Below, piece after piece: positions 44,283 through 53,413 of a stretch of DNA of 64,000 nt. Numbering within the stretch: the first letter of the stretch is position 1; each line of letters begins with the position of its first letter. This DNA comes from Pseudanabaena sp. UWO311 (GTDB lineage Bacteria > Cyanobacteriota > Cyanobacteriia > Pseudanabaenales > Pseudanabaenaceae), in the NCBI RefSeq assembly GCF_006937785.1, contig NZ_SJEE01000005.1:124001-188000 (forward strand), written 5' to 3'. The notes below the pieces were generated by a model, which saw only the letters and a list, made by a program, of their open reading frames with translations, ran no database searches and was not told where the DNA came from. The position numbers and the translations under genes are program-made.

Positions 44283-45452
44283 CTAACTCTTCATGCGTTC
44301 TTTCATCTTTTTTGCGGCCAATGCGTAACCACCATCAGCGCCATCTACAAAATGGACTTGACGACCATCGCGCTCAAAGACTAAGCAAGTCATCAGAGCG
44401 CGATCGGATACATGAAAGCCATATACTAAACGACCTTCTTGAAATTTCTTTTCTAAATAATCAATTATTTTCTTGCGCTGTTGAGTTGTTCCAGAAATAA
44501 CCATTCGCAGGACATCATCAAATTTTTTGAAGTCGGTGGACTCTGAAACTATTTGTTTATAATCACCCCAATTAAATTGCCCAGTTTTGATGTTTAAAGA
44601 CATCAGAACATTACCAAACAAATTAATCAAGCGTATTTTCCATAGGTATAAAATTCGTTTCAACCAATTCTTAGAAGCCGTAAAGACTCGGGTTTCAGAT
44701 GATAAGTTCTTTTCCCCAAAGGCAAGTTGTAAATTTGCTGATACTACAGGATGGCATTCTGTGCCTTTTCCATAAATGCGATCAATTTGGTTAATTACCT
44801 CTCGGTAGAGATTATCAACTTGGCTTTGACTTGGTGCGGTCACAAATATGATCAAACTGAGAATCTCTTCATGGCGTGTGGGAATATCCTGCCAACGGCA
44901 TTCTAAACCAGAGAAATCCGCGATCGGATAAGAGTTTTTGTGTCTAGGACTGTACAAATCCGTTGTTGCTTGATCCTTGACCAAACGTGTCGCATAGCTG
45001 ATGCCGCCGCCCCTGAGGATCGCTTGGTCATAGTTTTCGGAGATACGGAGTTTTGCAACCTTAATTTCATAGTTTGATGTAATTGCCGATAACGGGACAA
45101 TACCTATGCGTAGTAAAAGATTAAATTCATCTGCTGCTAATTTTTGCACATCTAACAATGCTTGCTCTACTTCTGGGATAAATGGGGGGGGGATGAGAAT
45201 AGATGCTCCATCACCACCAAATACAAAGGGAATCTCTAATTCTCCAACTATATTCAAAATCACAATAATTGAACAAGCACCTAAGAGATTAATATCTTTG
45301 TACCTGCCATCCTCGATCGCTTTTGTTGATTCAGCAATATCGGTAATAATCGCTGCCCAGTCACTGGGAACTGCGTAAAAATTCTCACTATGGGTAATAT
45401 CAGCAAAATTCTGAAGAAAAGGTAGATCGGCATAAAAATTTTCAGTATTCAT
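44283..45452 (-). CDS. DUF3095 protein with nucleotidyl-cyclase-like motifs
   Basis: A 389-residue soluble protein of the DUF3095 type. Two segments recall the metal-binding core of class III cyclases and GGDEF domains: AAIITDIAEST near 33-43 with Asp38, and PFVFGGDGASILIPP near 75-89 with Asp81. A second conserved block is ILRGGGISYATRLVK. The C-terminal 120 residues are helical and end in FVDGADGGYALAAKKMKERMKS. Cyclase activity is not shown for this family; the fold is my inference. A single gene with own terminator. Confidence 0.75.
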   Translation of the reverse strand: MNTENFYADLPFLQNFADITHSENFYAVPSDWAAIITDIAESTKAIEDGRYKDINLLGACSIIVILNIVGELEIPFVFGGDGASILIPPPFIPEVEQALLDVQKLAADEFNLLLRIGIVPLSAITSNYEIKVAKLRISENYDQAILRGGGISYATRLVKDQATTDLYSPRHKNSYPIADFSGLECRWQDIPTRHEEILSLIIFVTAPSQSQVDNLYREVINQIDRIYGKGTECHPVVSANLQLAFGEKNLSSETRVFTASKNWLKRILYLWKIRLINLFGNVLMSLNIKTGQFNWGDYKQIVSESTDFKKFDDVLRMVISGTTQQRKKIIDYLEKKFQEGRLVYGFHVSDRALMTCLVFERDGRQVHFVDGADGGYALAAKKMKERMKS

Positions 45453-45532
45453 GGTTATTCGTTGATATTCTTAAATATTCATGCCTATAAACCTGAATAC
45501 GAGCAAATTATCTCTATTTTATCAATAAAAAA

Positions 45533-45572
45533 TAGACAAGTATAACCGCCAGTTGGCTGTCATACTTGTCTA
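45533..45572. repeat. Compound hairpin upstream of the DUF3095 gene
   Basis: TAGACAAGTAT / ATACTTGTCTA, 11 bp perfect, enclosing GCCA-GT-TGGC. It lies 81 bp upstream of the DUF3095 start (minus strand) and could be regulatory. Confidence 0.6.
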
Positions 45573-45635
45573 TTGAACTTTGCTCATCTCTAAAATGCTA
45601 TGGCTTCCTGTACAAAATTTGTTATAGCTGTCGCT

Positions 45636-45694
45636 AAAACTCAGTTATAGAGAGGTGCAGCGCAAAGCACCGCACCTCTCTATAACTGAGTTTT
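45636..45694. terminator. H-type long hairpin after guaA
   Basis: Perfect 23-bp arms (AAAACTCAGTTATAGAG...GTGC) with a 13-nt interior AGCGCAAAGCACC that pairs partly around AAA; 9 bp from the guaA stop. Confidence 0.86.
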
Positions 45695-45703
45695 GATCAG
45701 GGT

Positions 45704-47377
45704 TCATTCCCATTCAATAGTGCCAGGTGGCTTAGATGTAATATCTAAAACCACGCGATTGACACCTTCCACTTCATTGACAATCCGATTGGAAATCGTT
45801 TCCAATAGATCGTAGGGAACTCTTGCCCAATCCGCAGTCATACCATCCTCACTAGTAACTAGACGCAACACGATAGGATGGGAATAGGTGCGCTTATCGC
45901 CCATCACTCCCACGCTACGAACGGTAGGCAATAGCACCGCAAAGGCTTGCCAGAGGTTATTGTATTGACCTGCACGATTGATCTCTTGGCGTACAATTAA
46001 ATCAGCATCGCGTAAAGTATTCAGGCGATCGCTGGTAATATCTCCAATAATCCTAATGGCTAAACCAGGTCCGGGAAATGGCTGACGCTTCACAATCTCT
46101 TCGGGAAGTCCAAGCGCTGTACCAACCTTCCGTACTTCATCTTTGAACAACTTGCGAAGTGGTTCCACTAAAGTAAAGCGAAGATTATCAGGTAAGCCAC
46201 CCACATTGTGATGACTCTTGATTTTGACAGCAACACGTTTACCAGTGACAGGATCAGCGTTAGTGTCAGCCGATTCAATTACGTCTGGATAAAGAGTGCC
46301 TTGGGCAAGGAAATCAAACGGTCCTAATCGCTGTGATTCTTCTTCAAAGACATTGATGAATTCACTGCCGATTAACTTCCGTTTCTGCTCAGGCTCGGTA
46401 ATACCCTTAACTCTTTCAAGAAATCTTTCACGAGCATTAACATACACAACATTAATGTGGAACTGTTCTTCAAAAAGTTTGACTAGACGCTCTGGCTCTA
46501 GCTTACGCATGAAGCCTTGATCGATAAACATACAGGTGAGTTGATCACCGATCGCCCTATGCAATAGAAAGGCAAGTGTTGAAGAATCTACACCACCTGA
46601 TAGTGCGAGTAAAACGCGCTTATCGCCAACCTGAGCGCGAATTTCACGAATTGAATTTTCGATAAAAGCATCAGTTGTCCAACTTGGCTCGCATTTGCAA
46701 ATGTGATAGACAAAATTGCGAATCATCGCCATCCCACCTGTGGAATGTACGACCTCAGGATGGAACTGAACACCGTAAAGATTTTTTTGGTGATCAGCGA
46801 TCGCGGCACAGGGAGTATTTGCTGTATGAGCTAAAATTTCAAATCCTTTAGGTAATTCAATGACAGAATCACCATGACTCATCCACATCGTGATGCCCGT
46901 ATCTACATTAGTTAGCAGATCTGTGGGATCATCAATTTGCAGTTCAGCTTTACCATATTCTCCATGCTCAGCAAGTTCGACCTTGCCGCCGAGTTGCTTT
47001 GCCATCAGTTGCATTCCATAGCAAACACCTAAAATAGGTATGCCCAAATTAAAAATCTCAGGATCGCATAGCGGAGCGCCATCGTCATAGACAGAATTCG
47101 GTCCACCTGACAAGATAATCCCCTTAGGATTAAGCTTCAGTAAATCTTCGGCTGAGATATGATAAGTTAGAACTTCAGAATAAACTTGTGTCTCACGTAT
47201 ACGTCGAGCAATTAGCTCTGAGTACTGAGAACCGAAATCAAGAATAGCAATCATTGAACGACTAGTTATATTATCTGTGGTACTTTCAGGATCTGGGCTG
47301 GATGAATTTATACTAGATGAAAGCGCACCTTCAAGATTTAGTAAGACATTCGACGATGTTGGAGGAGAAGAAACCAC
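45704..47377 (-). CDS. guaA: GMP synthase (glutamine-hydrolysing)
   Basis: Converts XMP to GMP. 557 residues. The GATase domain begins at about residue 42 ([18 protein letters not shown]) with Cys in GVCYGMQL and FHPEV; the ATP-pyrophosphatase domain has [11 protein letters not shown]; the dimerisation domain ends PPGTIEWE. The N-terminal 41 residues are a Ser-rich extension seen in other cyanobacteria. The start is GTG 47377, with AGAGGT about 8 nt upstream; ATG at residue 42 is an alternative. Confidence 0.96.
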   Translation of the reverse strand: MVSSPPTSSNVLLNLEGALSSSINSSSPDPESTTDNITSRSMIAILDFGSQYSELIARRIRETQVYSEVLTYHISAEDLLKLNPKGIILSGGPNSVYDDGAPLCDPEIFNLGIPILGVCYGMQLMAKQLGGKVELAEHGEYGKAELQIDDPTDLLTNVDTGITMWMSHGDSVIELPKGFEILAHTANTPCAAIADHQKNLYGVQFHPEVVHSTGGMAMIRNFVYHICKCEPSWTTDAFIENSIREIRAQVGDKRVLLALSGGVDSSTLAFLLHRAIGDQLTCMFIDQGFMRKLEPERLVKLFEEQFHINVVYVNARERFLERVKGITEPEQKRKLIGSEFINVFEEESQRLGPFDFLAQGTLYPDVIESADTNADPVTGKRVAVKIKSHHNVGGLPDNLRFTLVEPLRKLFKDEVRKVGTALGLPEEIVKRQPFPGPGLAIRIIGDITSDRLNTLRDADLIVRQEINRAGQYNNLWQAFAVLLPTVRSVGVMGDKRTYSHPIVLRLVTSEDGMTADWARVPYDLLETISNRIVNEVEGVNRVVLDITSKPPGTIEWE

Positions 47378-47493
47378 AGTAGATACCTCTATCTTAATGA
47401 GATAGCATTTAATGCGATCGTAAGGCTTTCAGTAAGCCTATCGCGGCGAAAAAAGTAGCTATTCCTACAATGCTAGCAAAACGGTACGTACTT

Positions 47494-48114
47494 ATGGTGA
47501 AAAAAATGCGTAAAAAAGTTATGACTGCGATCGCATTGCTGCCAATTTTGGCGCTGCCAGTTTTTGCAGTTAGCAATCAAAATTTTACTTCCAGCAATTT
47601 TCTAACTTCTTCAGCAGAAGCAGTACAGTTACGCGATGGCAAAACCTATTTTGTGCAATTGCCATTATTTTTGGGTGCTGAGACTACTATAAATCGCATC
47701 TATTCTTGGAATGCGACATATTACTTTGCGATCGCACTACCACAAAATATGGGTGAGCCTCTACAAAAGTTAGAAATTTCTCAGACAGAAGGCTTTGATA
47801 AGGTTGATTTTTATAGCAATGAAACAATTGCTTATTTGCAATCTCCATCAGGAGATCGAGTTACCATCTCCAGTAAAACTGAAATTTTGCCACGTCAAGA
47901 TAGTGATCGCCCAAAAATCACAATTACCTTTGATCCCCCAATACCTGCGAGCAATGAGCTTAACAGTAAGCTAGTAGTGGGACTTCGCCCAGTCCGTAAT
48001 CCTCGCTATGATGGCGTTTATCTGTTTGGAGTGACCGCATTTCCACAAGGCGATCGCCCAAATTCACAATTTCTTGGTTATGGCAGATTAAGTTTCTACG
48101 ATTTGCGTTACTAA
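47494..48114 (+). CDS. Secreted DUF2808 protein
   Basis: About 206 residues from ATG 47494 (MVKKMRKKVMTAIALLP); ATG 47470 is an alternative. Signal peptide with basic n-region and hydrophobic core LLPILALPVFAV, cleavage likely near SSAEA. The mature part is beta-rich with the DUF2808 pattern YYFAIALPQNMGEPLQKLEI, a central ITITFDPPIPASN and terminal GVTAFPQGDRPNSQFLGYGRLSFYD. DUF2808 proteins are cyanobacterial envelope proteins of unknown role, frequently multicopy. Confidence 0.84.
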   Translation: MVKKMRKKVMTAIALLPILALPVFAVSNQNFTSSNFLTSSAEAVQLRDGKTYFVQLPLFLGAETTINRIYSWNATYYFAIALPQNMGEPLQKLEISQTEGFDKVDFYSNETIAYLQSPSGDRVTISSKTEILPRQDSDRPKITITFDPPIPASNELNSKLVVGLRPVRNPRYDGVYLFGVTAFPQGDRPNSQFLGYGRLSFYDLRY

Positions 48115-48120
48115 GGAATC

Positions 48121-48161
48121 TAAAACTAGTTGGACGGGCTTTGCCCGCCCAACTAGTTTTA
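48121..48161. terminator. Terminator after the DUF2808 gene
   Basis: 19-bp arms (TAAAACTAGTTGGACGGGC and near complement, one mismatch) with loop TTT. Confidence 0.85.
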
Positions 48162-48187
48162 ACAAATTATTTAATTCGCAAAGCGCT

Positions 48188-48219
48188 TTCATAAAACACC
48201 CAATTGGGTGTTTTATGAA
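48188..48219. repeat. Perfect 32-bp palindrome
   Basis: TTCATAAAACACCCAA followed at once by its reverse complement, with no spacer. It lies 53 bp upstream of the YbjN-like gene. Confidence 0.8.
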
Positions 48220-48272
48220 AAACATTGACGTTTGCTATACACTATTGGCAGATAGTAACTAGATATTTAACT

Positions 48273-48737
48273 ATGACCTTCACAACAGAATCGCCAATAA
48301 CTCCTGTAGAAGCAGAATCTAGTTTTGCACCACCGACTAATCACATTGTGCAAACGATCCAAACTGTCATTGCCAGTATGGATGCTGAAAATTCGGCTCT
48401 TGAAAACCAAACCGAGGATACGTGGAAATTTCAATATGGCACTGTAGAAGTAGTTGTCAACATTACTGGAACTGAGCCTAACGATACCTTCACGGTTTTT
48501 TCGACGGTGCTTGCCGCCCCATTTAAAGACGAAGCAAAAATGACACGCTGGCTTTTGGAAAAAAATGCTGCTGATACATTTGAAGCTCGGTATGCGATCC
48601 AGAATGATCAAGTTTTGGTGTTGTGTTCACGCTCTGTGGAAGACCTTTCACCTGCAGAAATCTCACGGATCATCACGATTGTGGCAGCGATCGCCGATGA
48701 AAATGATGAAGTATTAAAAGAAAATTTTGGCGTTTAG
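48273..48737 (+). CDS. YbjN-domain protein
   Basis: About 154 residues from ATG 48273; the longer frame from 48225 is AT-rich and unsupported. The YbjN / type III secretion chaperone-like fold is suggested by VQTIQTVIASMD, WKFQYGTVEVVVNI, a strand-rich centre, KMTRWLLEKNAADTFEARYAIQ and LSPAEISRIITIVAAIADENDE. Cyanobacterial members may bind peptides; function not established. The stop is followed by a compact terminator, then the lipoate ligase-like gene. Confidence 0.82.
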   Translation: MTFTTESPITPVEAESSFAPPTNHIVQTIQTVIASMDAENSALENQTEDTWKFQYGTVEVVVNITGTEPNDTFTVFSTVLAAPFKDEAKMTRWLLEKNAADTFEARYAIQNDQVLVLCSRSVEDLSPAEISRIITIVAAIADENDEVLKENFGV

Positions 48738-48749
48738 AACTGTGTTTTA

Positions 48750-48780
48750 GTAAGAAAGCACCGTTTGGGTGCTTTCTTAC
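48750..48780 (+). terminator. Terminator after the YbjN gene
   Basis: Perfect 13-bp arms GTAAGAAAGCACC / GGTGCTTTCTTAC with loop GTTTG. Confidence 0.85.
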
Positions 48781-48795
48781 AATTTTTATAAATTC

Positions 48796-49530
48796 ATGAA
48801 CAAACTATGGGAGCTTCTTCCTTATTCTGAAATATCGGGAAAGCTACAAATGGCTCTTGATAATTCTTTGCTTGATCGCCATAGCCAAGATCCTCAATCG
48901 CCATCGATTTTACGATTTTATCGCTGGAGTCCATCTGCGATTTCCTTAGGTTTTAATCAAAAGCAATATCCTATTCGCTGGAATGAGATCGCTCAAAAAC
49001 ATAATCTCGACATCATTCGTCGTCCGAGTGGGGGTCGTGCTGTACTTCATCAAGGAGATCTTACCTATGCATTGATCACCAGCGCTGATATTGGTGGGGA
49101 TCAAGCTGGGGAGTTTGAAGATAATACCTTTGGCAGAAAGCGCTCGCATCGTGAGATCTATGAATATATCAGCGGATTTCTAATCCAAGGTTTTGCCGAA
49201 TTGGGGGTTAATCTAAGCTATGGAAAAGCAGGTCGGGGCTATATTCATAATCCTAGTTGCTTCTCTACGGCAACCAATGCGGACTTAGTAATTGCCGATG
49301 GACGCAAACTCGTTGGTAGCGCTCAAGTTTATCGTCACAATTCAGTATTGCAGCATGGATCAATCTCGATCGCTCCAAACTACAAGCTACTAACGGAGCT
49401 ATTTCAAGCGGAAGTTCCCATTGTTGGGTACCAAGAACTTGCATGGAATAACCATAAAGACATAACAGCAAAACTCATAGATGTTCTATCACAGTCTGCC
49501 CGGGATTACTTTCAGGCGGAGTTCTTGTAG
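48796..49530 (+). CDS. Lipoate-protein ligase A family protein
   Basis: About 244 residues from ATG 48796. The BPL/LplA/LipB fold is shown by [37 protein letters not shown] (the RRxSGGGAVxHxxG motif, near 81-102), [23 protein letters not shown] with the conserved Lys, and QHGSISI. It could transfer lipoate or octanoate (LipM-like) to enzyme domains. Its 3' end overlaps the convergent RluE-type gene by 42 bp. Confidence 0.88.
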   Translation: MNKLWELLPYSEISGKLQMALDNSLLDRHSQDPQSPSILRFYRWSPSAISLGFNQKQYPIRWNEIAQKHNLDIIRRPSGGRAVLHQGDLTYALITSADIGGDQAGEFEDNTFGRKRSHREIYEYISGFLIQGFAELGVNLSYGKAGRGYIHNPSCFSTATNADLVIADGRKLVGSAQVYRHNSVLQHGSISIAPNYKLLTELFQAEVPIVGYQELAWNNHKDITAKLIDVLSQSARDYFQAEFL

Positions 49531-50088
49531 TTCTGTTTGAGTCAAATTTCGCCATTGACCAACATTCAGATTCGCTAGGCTTAAATGGGCAATCGCTACC
49601 CTTACTAAGCGCAAAGTAGGGAATCCCACTGCTGCTGTCATTTTTCTAACCTGACGATTTTTCCCTTCTGTTAATTTTAGTTCTAACCAAGCTGTGGGAA
49701 TGCTGGCTCGAAAGCGAATGGGAGGCTTACGCTCTGGTAAGTCTGGCTCGGTATCTAATAACTTAGCGATCGCAGGTTTAGTCTGATAGCCTTTGAGCAT
49801 GATCCCATTGCGTAACTTTTGCAAAGCCTCTTCTGTAGGAATTTTCTCTACCTGTACCCAATAAGTTCGTGAATGTTCAAACTGGGGATCGATTAAACGA
49901 TGCTTTAACTGTCCATCATTAGTCAGCAGCAATAATCCTTCGCTATCAAAATCCAAGCGACCTACTGAATAAACTTCAGGGATATCTATATATTCTTTTA
50001 AAGTTGGGCGCGGAGATATACTGTCATCAGTAAACTGACAGAGCACACCATAGGGCTTATTGAAAAGAATATATTGGCGATCGCTCAT
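49489..50088 (-). CDS. rRNA pseudouridine synthase, RsuA/RluE type
   Basis: A 199-residue pseudouridine synthase without the S4 domain, as in RluE, which modifies 23S rRNA. The catalytic Asp is D46 in [17 protein letters not shown]; other motifs are [21 protein letters not shown], and [25 protein letters not shown]. The exact rRNA site is unknown. Its last 14 codons overlap the lipoate ligase-like gene tail to tail. Confidence 0.92.
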   Translation of the reverse strand: MSDRQYILFNKPYGVLCQFTDDSISPRPTLKEYIDIPEVYSVGRLDFDSEGLLLLTNDGQLKHRLIDPQFEHSRTYWVQVEKIPTEEALQKLRNGIMLKGYQTKPAIAKLLDTEPDLPERKPPIRFRASIPTAWLELKLTEGKNRQVRKMTAAVGFPTLRLVRVAIAHLSLANLNVGQWRNLTQTELQELRLKVIPGRL

Positions 50089-50100
50089 AGATTTTTTGAT

Positions 50101-50133
50101 AATAAAAAAGCTCGCTTCGCGAGCTTTTTTATT
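50101..50133. terminator. Bidirectional-type terminator after the CAP gene
   Basis: Perfect 15-bp arms AATAAAAAAGCTCGC / GCGAGCTTTTTTATT around TTC, between the CAP gene (stop 50147) and the RluE-type gene start. Confidence 0.87.
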
Positions 50134-50146
50134 CTATAGCTATAGC

Positions 50147-50692
50147 CTAGCGTTGAGGTGAACCAAACACCTGTACCCAATAGTGTCGATAGCGAGAGTT
50201 TGGCGCATTCTCATATCCAAAGCCAATTTCAGTAAATCTACTATTGAGAATATTAGCGCGATGCCCAGAACTATTCATCCATTGCCGAATCGTCCCTTCA
50301 GGTGTTGCTTTCCCTGCAGCAATATTTTCACCTAACGCGAAATATTTATAACCAGTCCCCTTAGCACGATCTGCCATACTGGAACCGTTAAGCCCCGTAT
50401 GACTAAAGTAGTTATTTCTTGCCATATCTCTCGCATGGGACTGAGCAGCTTTTGTCAATTGTGACGAAAGCTTAAGAGGTGATAAGCCTACTTTTTGGCG
50501 TTCTAAGTTAGTTAGCTTGAGCAACTCAGTTTCAAAACTGCCCCGATTAGTACTTTGACTTATATTAGTAGACCGTATTGGTGAAATCTGGTTTTGTTGC
50601 TTAGCTAAAGATGTCGCATCCAGATTAGGTGCGATCGCAATTACCCCCCCAAACGTCAAAAGGCTACAACAGACTAAAAAAGTTGATTTCAT
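50147..50692 (-). CDS. Secreted CAP/SCP-domain protein
   Basis: About 181 residues from ATG 50692; the GTG at 50725 is unlikely. Signal peptide with core FLVCCSLLTFGGVIAIA. The CAP domain (about 60-181) has LTNLERQKVGLSPLKLSSQLTKAAQSHA, YFSHTGLNGSSMADRAKGTGY, ALGENIAAGKATPEGTIRQWMNSSGHRANIL and YWVQVFGSP; the conserved His and Glu pairs are present. Bacterial CAP proteins are extracytoplasmic with unclear substrates. It resembles the YkwD branch. Confidence 0.9.
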   Translation of the reverse strand: MKSTFLVCCSLLTFGGVIAIAPNLDATSLAKQQNQISPIRSTNISQSTNRGSFETELLKLTNLERQKVGLSPLKLSSQLTKAAQSHARDMARNNYFSHTGLNGSSMADRAKGTGYKYFALGENIAAGKATPEGTIRQWMNSSGHRANILNSRFTEIGFGYENAPNSRYRHYWVQVFGSPQR

Positions 50693-50995
50693 AAAATTAG
50701 TTACGAAACTTGTGAATAAATACACATGATTATTGACTTTACCTTCCTCTAAGGGTTCCCATATTAAAGCCCTTAAATTACAGACTAAAAAATATTGATT
50801 TTAAAAACCACTCCTTTCCCACTAATCATTCACAGGGAAGGGAGCATGAGATCGCGCTCTCTATCTTCATATAAATTGACATTCATCCTAGGTTTCAATA
50901 TCGATATATCACTCTATTTATAGATGACGATCCCCTTTAGTCAACCTAGTGTGAGATATCCATAGATTCAAAAATGTAGAATTCAAGTATTAAAC
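50693..50995. other. Divergent region, nothing recognised
   Basis: About 303 bp between the CAP gene and a small gene. An imperfect inverted repeat CTCCTTTCCC...GGGAAGGGAG lies at 50811-50845. No gene or known site was recognised. Confidence 0.5.
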
Positions 50996-51178
50996 ATGAT
51001 TCATCAACTAGCAGTTCGCTTAGGTGTGTCGTGTGTGCTGCTCGCAACATTGCCTCTCGCTACAGACGAAATAGTTAAGTATGTTCAAGCTCCTCATATC
51101 TTTTCAGGAATTGGGGCGATCGCCTCATGCTTTGGAGCCTGTGTACCAGTTTTAACCTTATTCCGCAATTCCGACTAA
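50996..51178 (+). CDS. Small membrane protein, 60 residues
   Basis: A short frame beginning MIHQLAVRLGVSCVLLA with two hydrophobic segments (about 5-22 and 36-56) separated by DEIVKYVQAPH. No family is recognised. No strong ribosome binding site is seen, but the gene is followed within 6 bp by a clean terminator, which supports that it is expressed. It is convergent with ycf35. Confidence 0.5.
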   Translation: MIHQLAVRLGVSCVLLATLPLATDEIVKYVQAPHIFSGIGAIASCFGACVPVLTLFRNSD

Positions 51179-51183
51179 AATTC

Positions 51184-51216
51184 TTACAAAAAGCTTGCGA
51201 AGTAAGCTTTTTGTAA
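51184..51216. terminator. Terminator between the small gene and ycf35
   Basis: Perfect 13-bp arms TTACAAAAAGCTT / AAGCTTTTTGTAA with loop GCGAAGT; close to both stop codons. Confidence 0.84.
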
Positions 51217-51217
51217 A

Positions 51218-51592
51218 TTATGCCCATCGCCCAATCACAATTCTCACAGTCCCGTCTTCTAATACTTCTTGCTGCTCAATCACAAATCCCTGTTGAGTGG
51301 CACTCTCTAAAACAGTTCTAGCCGCATATTGCTGATTAAGTTCTCCTAGAAATTCCTCGACATTCATTGCTACGCCCCACATATCAGCAATGAGTTCATA
51401 GCGATCGCCTGCTTTCCGAAAGCCAATGTCATAGGCATTAGGCATAGGGATTACATAATTGGCTGTAGTAGTGTCACCAAGGTATCCGCGCACTAAAGTG
51501 TTTAGCTTGACAGGATAGCCCAGCGATTGGAGCGCTTGTTCTAGCAAGTCACCATTTTTGATTTCAATGGCGATCGTGGTGAAGTGAGACAT
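51218..51592 (-). CDS. Ycf35-like protein (DUF1257)
   Basis: A 124-residue soluble protein beginning MSHFTTIAIEIKNGDLLEQAL, the conserved start of Ycf35, and ending with EVLEDGTVRIVIGRW. Ycf35/DUF1257 occurs in cyanobacteria and red-lineage plastid genomes; function unknown. It follows ycf46 by 34 bp on the same strand, so the two are probably one transcript, which suggests a shared process. Confidence 0.88.
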   Translation of the reverse strand: MSHFTTIAIEIKNGDLLEQALQSLGYPVKLNTLVRGYLGDTTTANYVIPMPNAYDIGFRKAGDRYELIADMWGVAMNVEEFLGELNQQYAARTVLESATQQGFVIEQQEVLEDGTVRIVIGRWA

Positions 51593-51626
51593 AAAATTTG
51601 AGAATAGAGCGCGTCTGCCATTTTCT

Positions 51627-53246
51627 CTATTCTAGGTTAATTGCAAACTTTCGTAATTCTTGAAGTAATTGTTCATCATTTGATGCAGTCCTAGCACCAG
51701 ACTCAGCAGCCCATTGTTTGAGAGATTCGATCTGTTGTGAGGCGATCGCGGCTAATGGCACTGTCTCCTCGATCGCACTAATGATATCTTCGGTAGTGAA
51801 GTCTTCACGATTGCCACTGCTACCTCGTCCAAAGGCTCGATGGATACCGTCAATGATGACTTGCTCTATTTCAGCGCCGCTAAAATTTTTGGTGTGTCGA
51901 GCTAATAAAAACAGATCAAATTCACGCAATCGGCTGGGGCGCAATTTTTGTAAATGCACCTTAAAAATTTCTTGGCGTTCAGACTCAGTGGGTAAATTCA
52001 AAAAGAATATCTCGTCAAATCTACCTTTTCGCAACAGTTCGGCTGGCAAAATCCTTACATTATTAGCCGTGGCAACAATAAAAACTGGGGCTGTTTTTTC
52101 CTGCATCCATGTGATTAATGTTCCAAATACGCGACGACTAGCTCCAGAGTCTCCATCTACTGAAATATTCGCATTACCAAAAGCTTTATCGATCTCGTCG
52201 ATCCACAAGACGCAGGGTGCAGTTGCTTCAGCAAGTTGAATCATTTGCCGCATCCGACTCTCGCTCTCCCCCACAAAACTTCCAAATAGTCGCCCAATAT
52301 CAAGACGCAATAATGGTAATCGCCATTCATTTGCGATCGTCTTCGCCGATAGTGACTTACCAGTACCTTGAATACCAACCAATAAAACACCCTTTGGCGT
52401 GGGGATACCATAGCGTTTCGCCTCTTCTGTGAAGGCATCTCGACGAATTCGTACCCATTGCTTAAGATTATCTAACCCACCAACATTTTTTAGCGATTCA
52501 TTAACTGTAAAGAATTCCAAGATGCCTGTTTGCCTGATTGCTTGCTGTTTTTCAGCTAATACCGCATCTATATCTGAATCATTTACTTGCTCTTTTTCAG
52601 CGATCGCTTTAGCTAACACCCTTTGAATCCTTGTTCTACTTAGACCCTGACAAGCTTTGACCAGTTGCTCCCAAGCCAAGTTTGACAAATTGAGTTTATT
52701 AGACGAAATCTTTTGTTTGATTAAATATTCGATTTCTGCGATCGCAGGCAAAGGAAAATCTATCGCGGTAATTTCTTCGGTTAATTCGGGAGGAATCTCT
52801 AGTACATGACTAGTTAGTGCAATCGTCCGACGATCAAGTTTGAGATCCCTAGCTAAGTTTTTAAGTTCGCGAATAATTGGAATATGGCGATCGTGATGGG
52901 GATATTTCAGGATTGGATGTAGATCCCTCAGTATGTACAAAACGTTATCACCATCCTTAGTTGCCTTATCCCGTTGAGCTATCCGAGACAAAGCCGCCAT
53001 CACCGATCCTTTATCGGCGTTATTGTCACTCCAGCCTCTTGCTATATCCCAAAACAATATCCTGCGGCTAGGGCTAGATTGTAGAGCTACCTCTGACAAA
53101 ACATCTTCGACTGGCTCTTCTTCGGCAGTAACTATATATATAAGCGGATATTTGGCGCGGAGCAACAAATCAAACTGCTCTATCAGAGCTTGATAAACTC
53201 TACTTTTGCTTGAAAATATGGGATCTATTGGCAATTGTGGCGACAT
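51627..53246 (-). CDS. Ycf46-like AAA+ ATPase
   Basis: About 539 residues from ATG 53246; the open frame continues to 53411, but that part is an R1 repeat and is not credible coding. An N-terminal domain (about 1-230, with YIVTAEEEPVEDVL and a degenerate P-loop-like fold) precedes the AAA+ module: Walker A GIQGTGKS, Walker B CVLWIDEIDKAF, sensor 1 IVATANN, arginine finger region RKGRFDEIFF. Ycf46 is conserved in cyanobacteria and some plastids and has been linked to photosynthesis regulation. ycf35 follows 34 bp downstream. Confidence 0.9.
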   Translation of the reverse strand: MSPQLPIDPIFSSKSRVYQALIEQFDLLLRAKYPLIYIVTAEEEPVEDVLSEVALQSSPSRRILFWDIARGWSDNNADKGSVMAALSRIAQRDKATKDGDNVLYILRDLHPILKYPHHDRHIPIIRELKNLARDLKLDRRTIALTSHVLEIPPELTEEITAIDFPLPAIAEIEYLIKQKISSNKLNLSNLAWEQLVKACQGLSRTRIQRVLAKAIAEKEQVNDSDIDAVLAEKQQAIRQTGILEFFTVNESLKNVGGLDNLKQWVRIRRDAFTEEAKRYGIPTPKGVLLVGIQGTGKSLSAKTIANEWRLPLLRLDIGRLFGSFVGESESRMRQMIQLAEATAPCVLWIDEIDKAFGNANISVDGDSGASRRVFGTLITWMQEKTAPVFIVATANNVRILPAELLRKGRFDEIFFLNLPTESERQEIFKVHLQKLRPSRLREFDLFLLARHTKNFSGAEIEQVIIDGIHRAFGRGSSGNREDFTTEDIISAIEETVPLAAIASQQIESLKQWAAESGARTASNDEQLLQELRKFAINLE

Positions 53247-53272
53247 ATTGGCAAGTATAGCAATTAACAAAT

Positions 53273-53295
53273 TAGGGTGGGCAATGCCCACCCTA
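53273..53295. repeat. TAGGGTGGGC-AAT-GCCCACCCTA hairpin
   Basis: Perfect 10-bp arms; shares its core with 12288-12302. It lies 27 bp upstream of the ycf46 start (minus strand), inside its leader. Confidence 0.8.
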
Positions 53296-53303
53296 CCTAA
53301 TTT

Positions 53304-53412
53304 TTTAGAACAATTATCGAAAGTGTGACTACACTTTCGATAATTAAAAATCAAACCCAATAAAGTTTGTGGATTTTCAAAAATGGCGTTGCCATTTTTG
53401 AAAATCCACAAA
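53304..53412. repeat. R1-related two-hairpin element, copy G
   Basis: Hairpin 1 (53312-53345) has perfect 15-bp arms with core GAAAGTGT; hairpin 2 (53366-53387 / 53391-53412) has perfect 22-bp arms with core AAAAATGGC. The spacer AAAAATCAAACCC is like other copies, but the TATACCAA ends are lost. It separates tal and ycf46. Confidence 0.83.
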
Positions 53413-53413
53413 C

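Noticed and set aside
53247-53411. N-terminal extension of the ycf46 frame to 53411
   Set aside because: The extension is encoded by an R1 element and the TAGGGTGGGC hairpin; ATG 53246 gives the family N-terminus.
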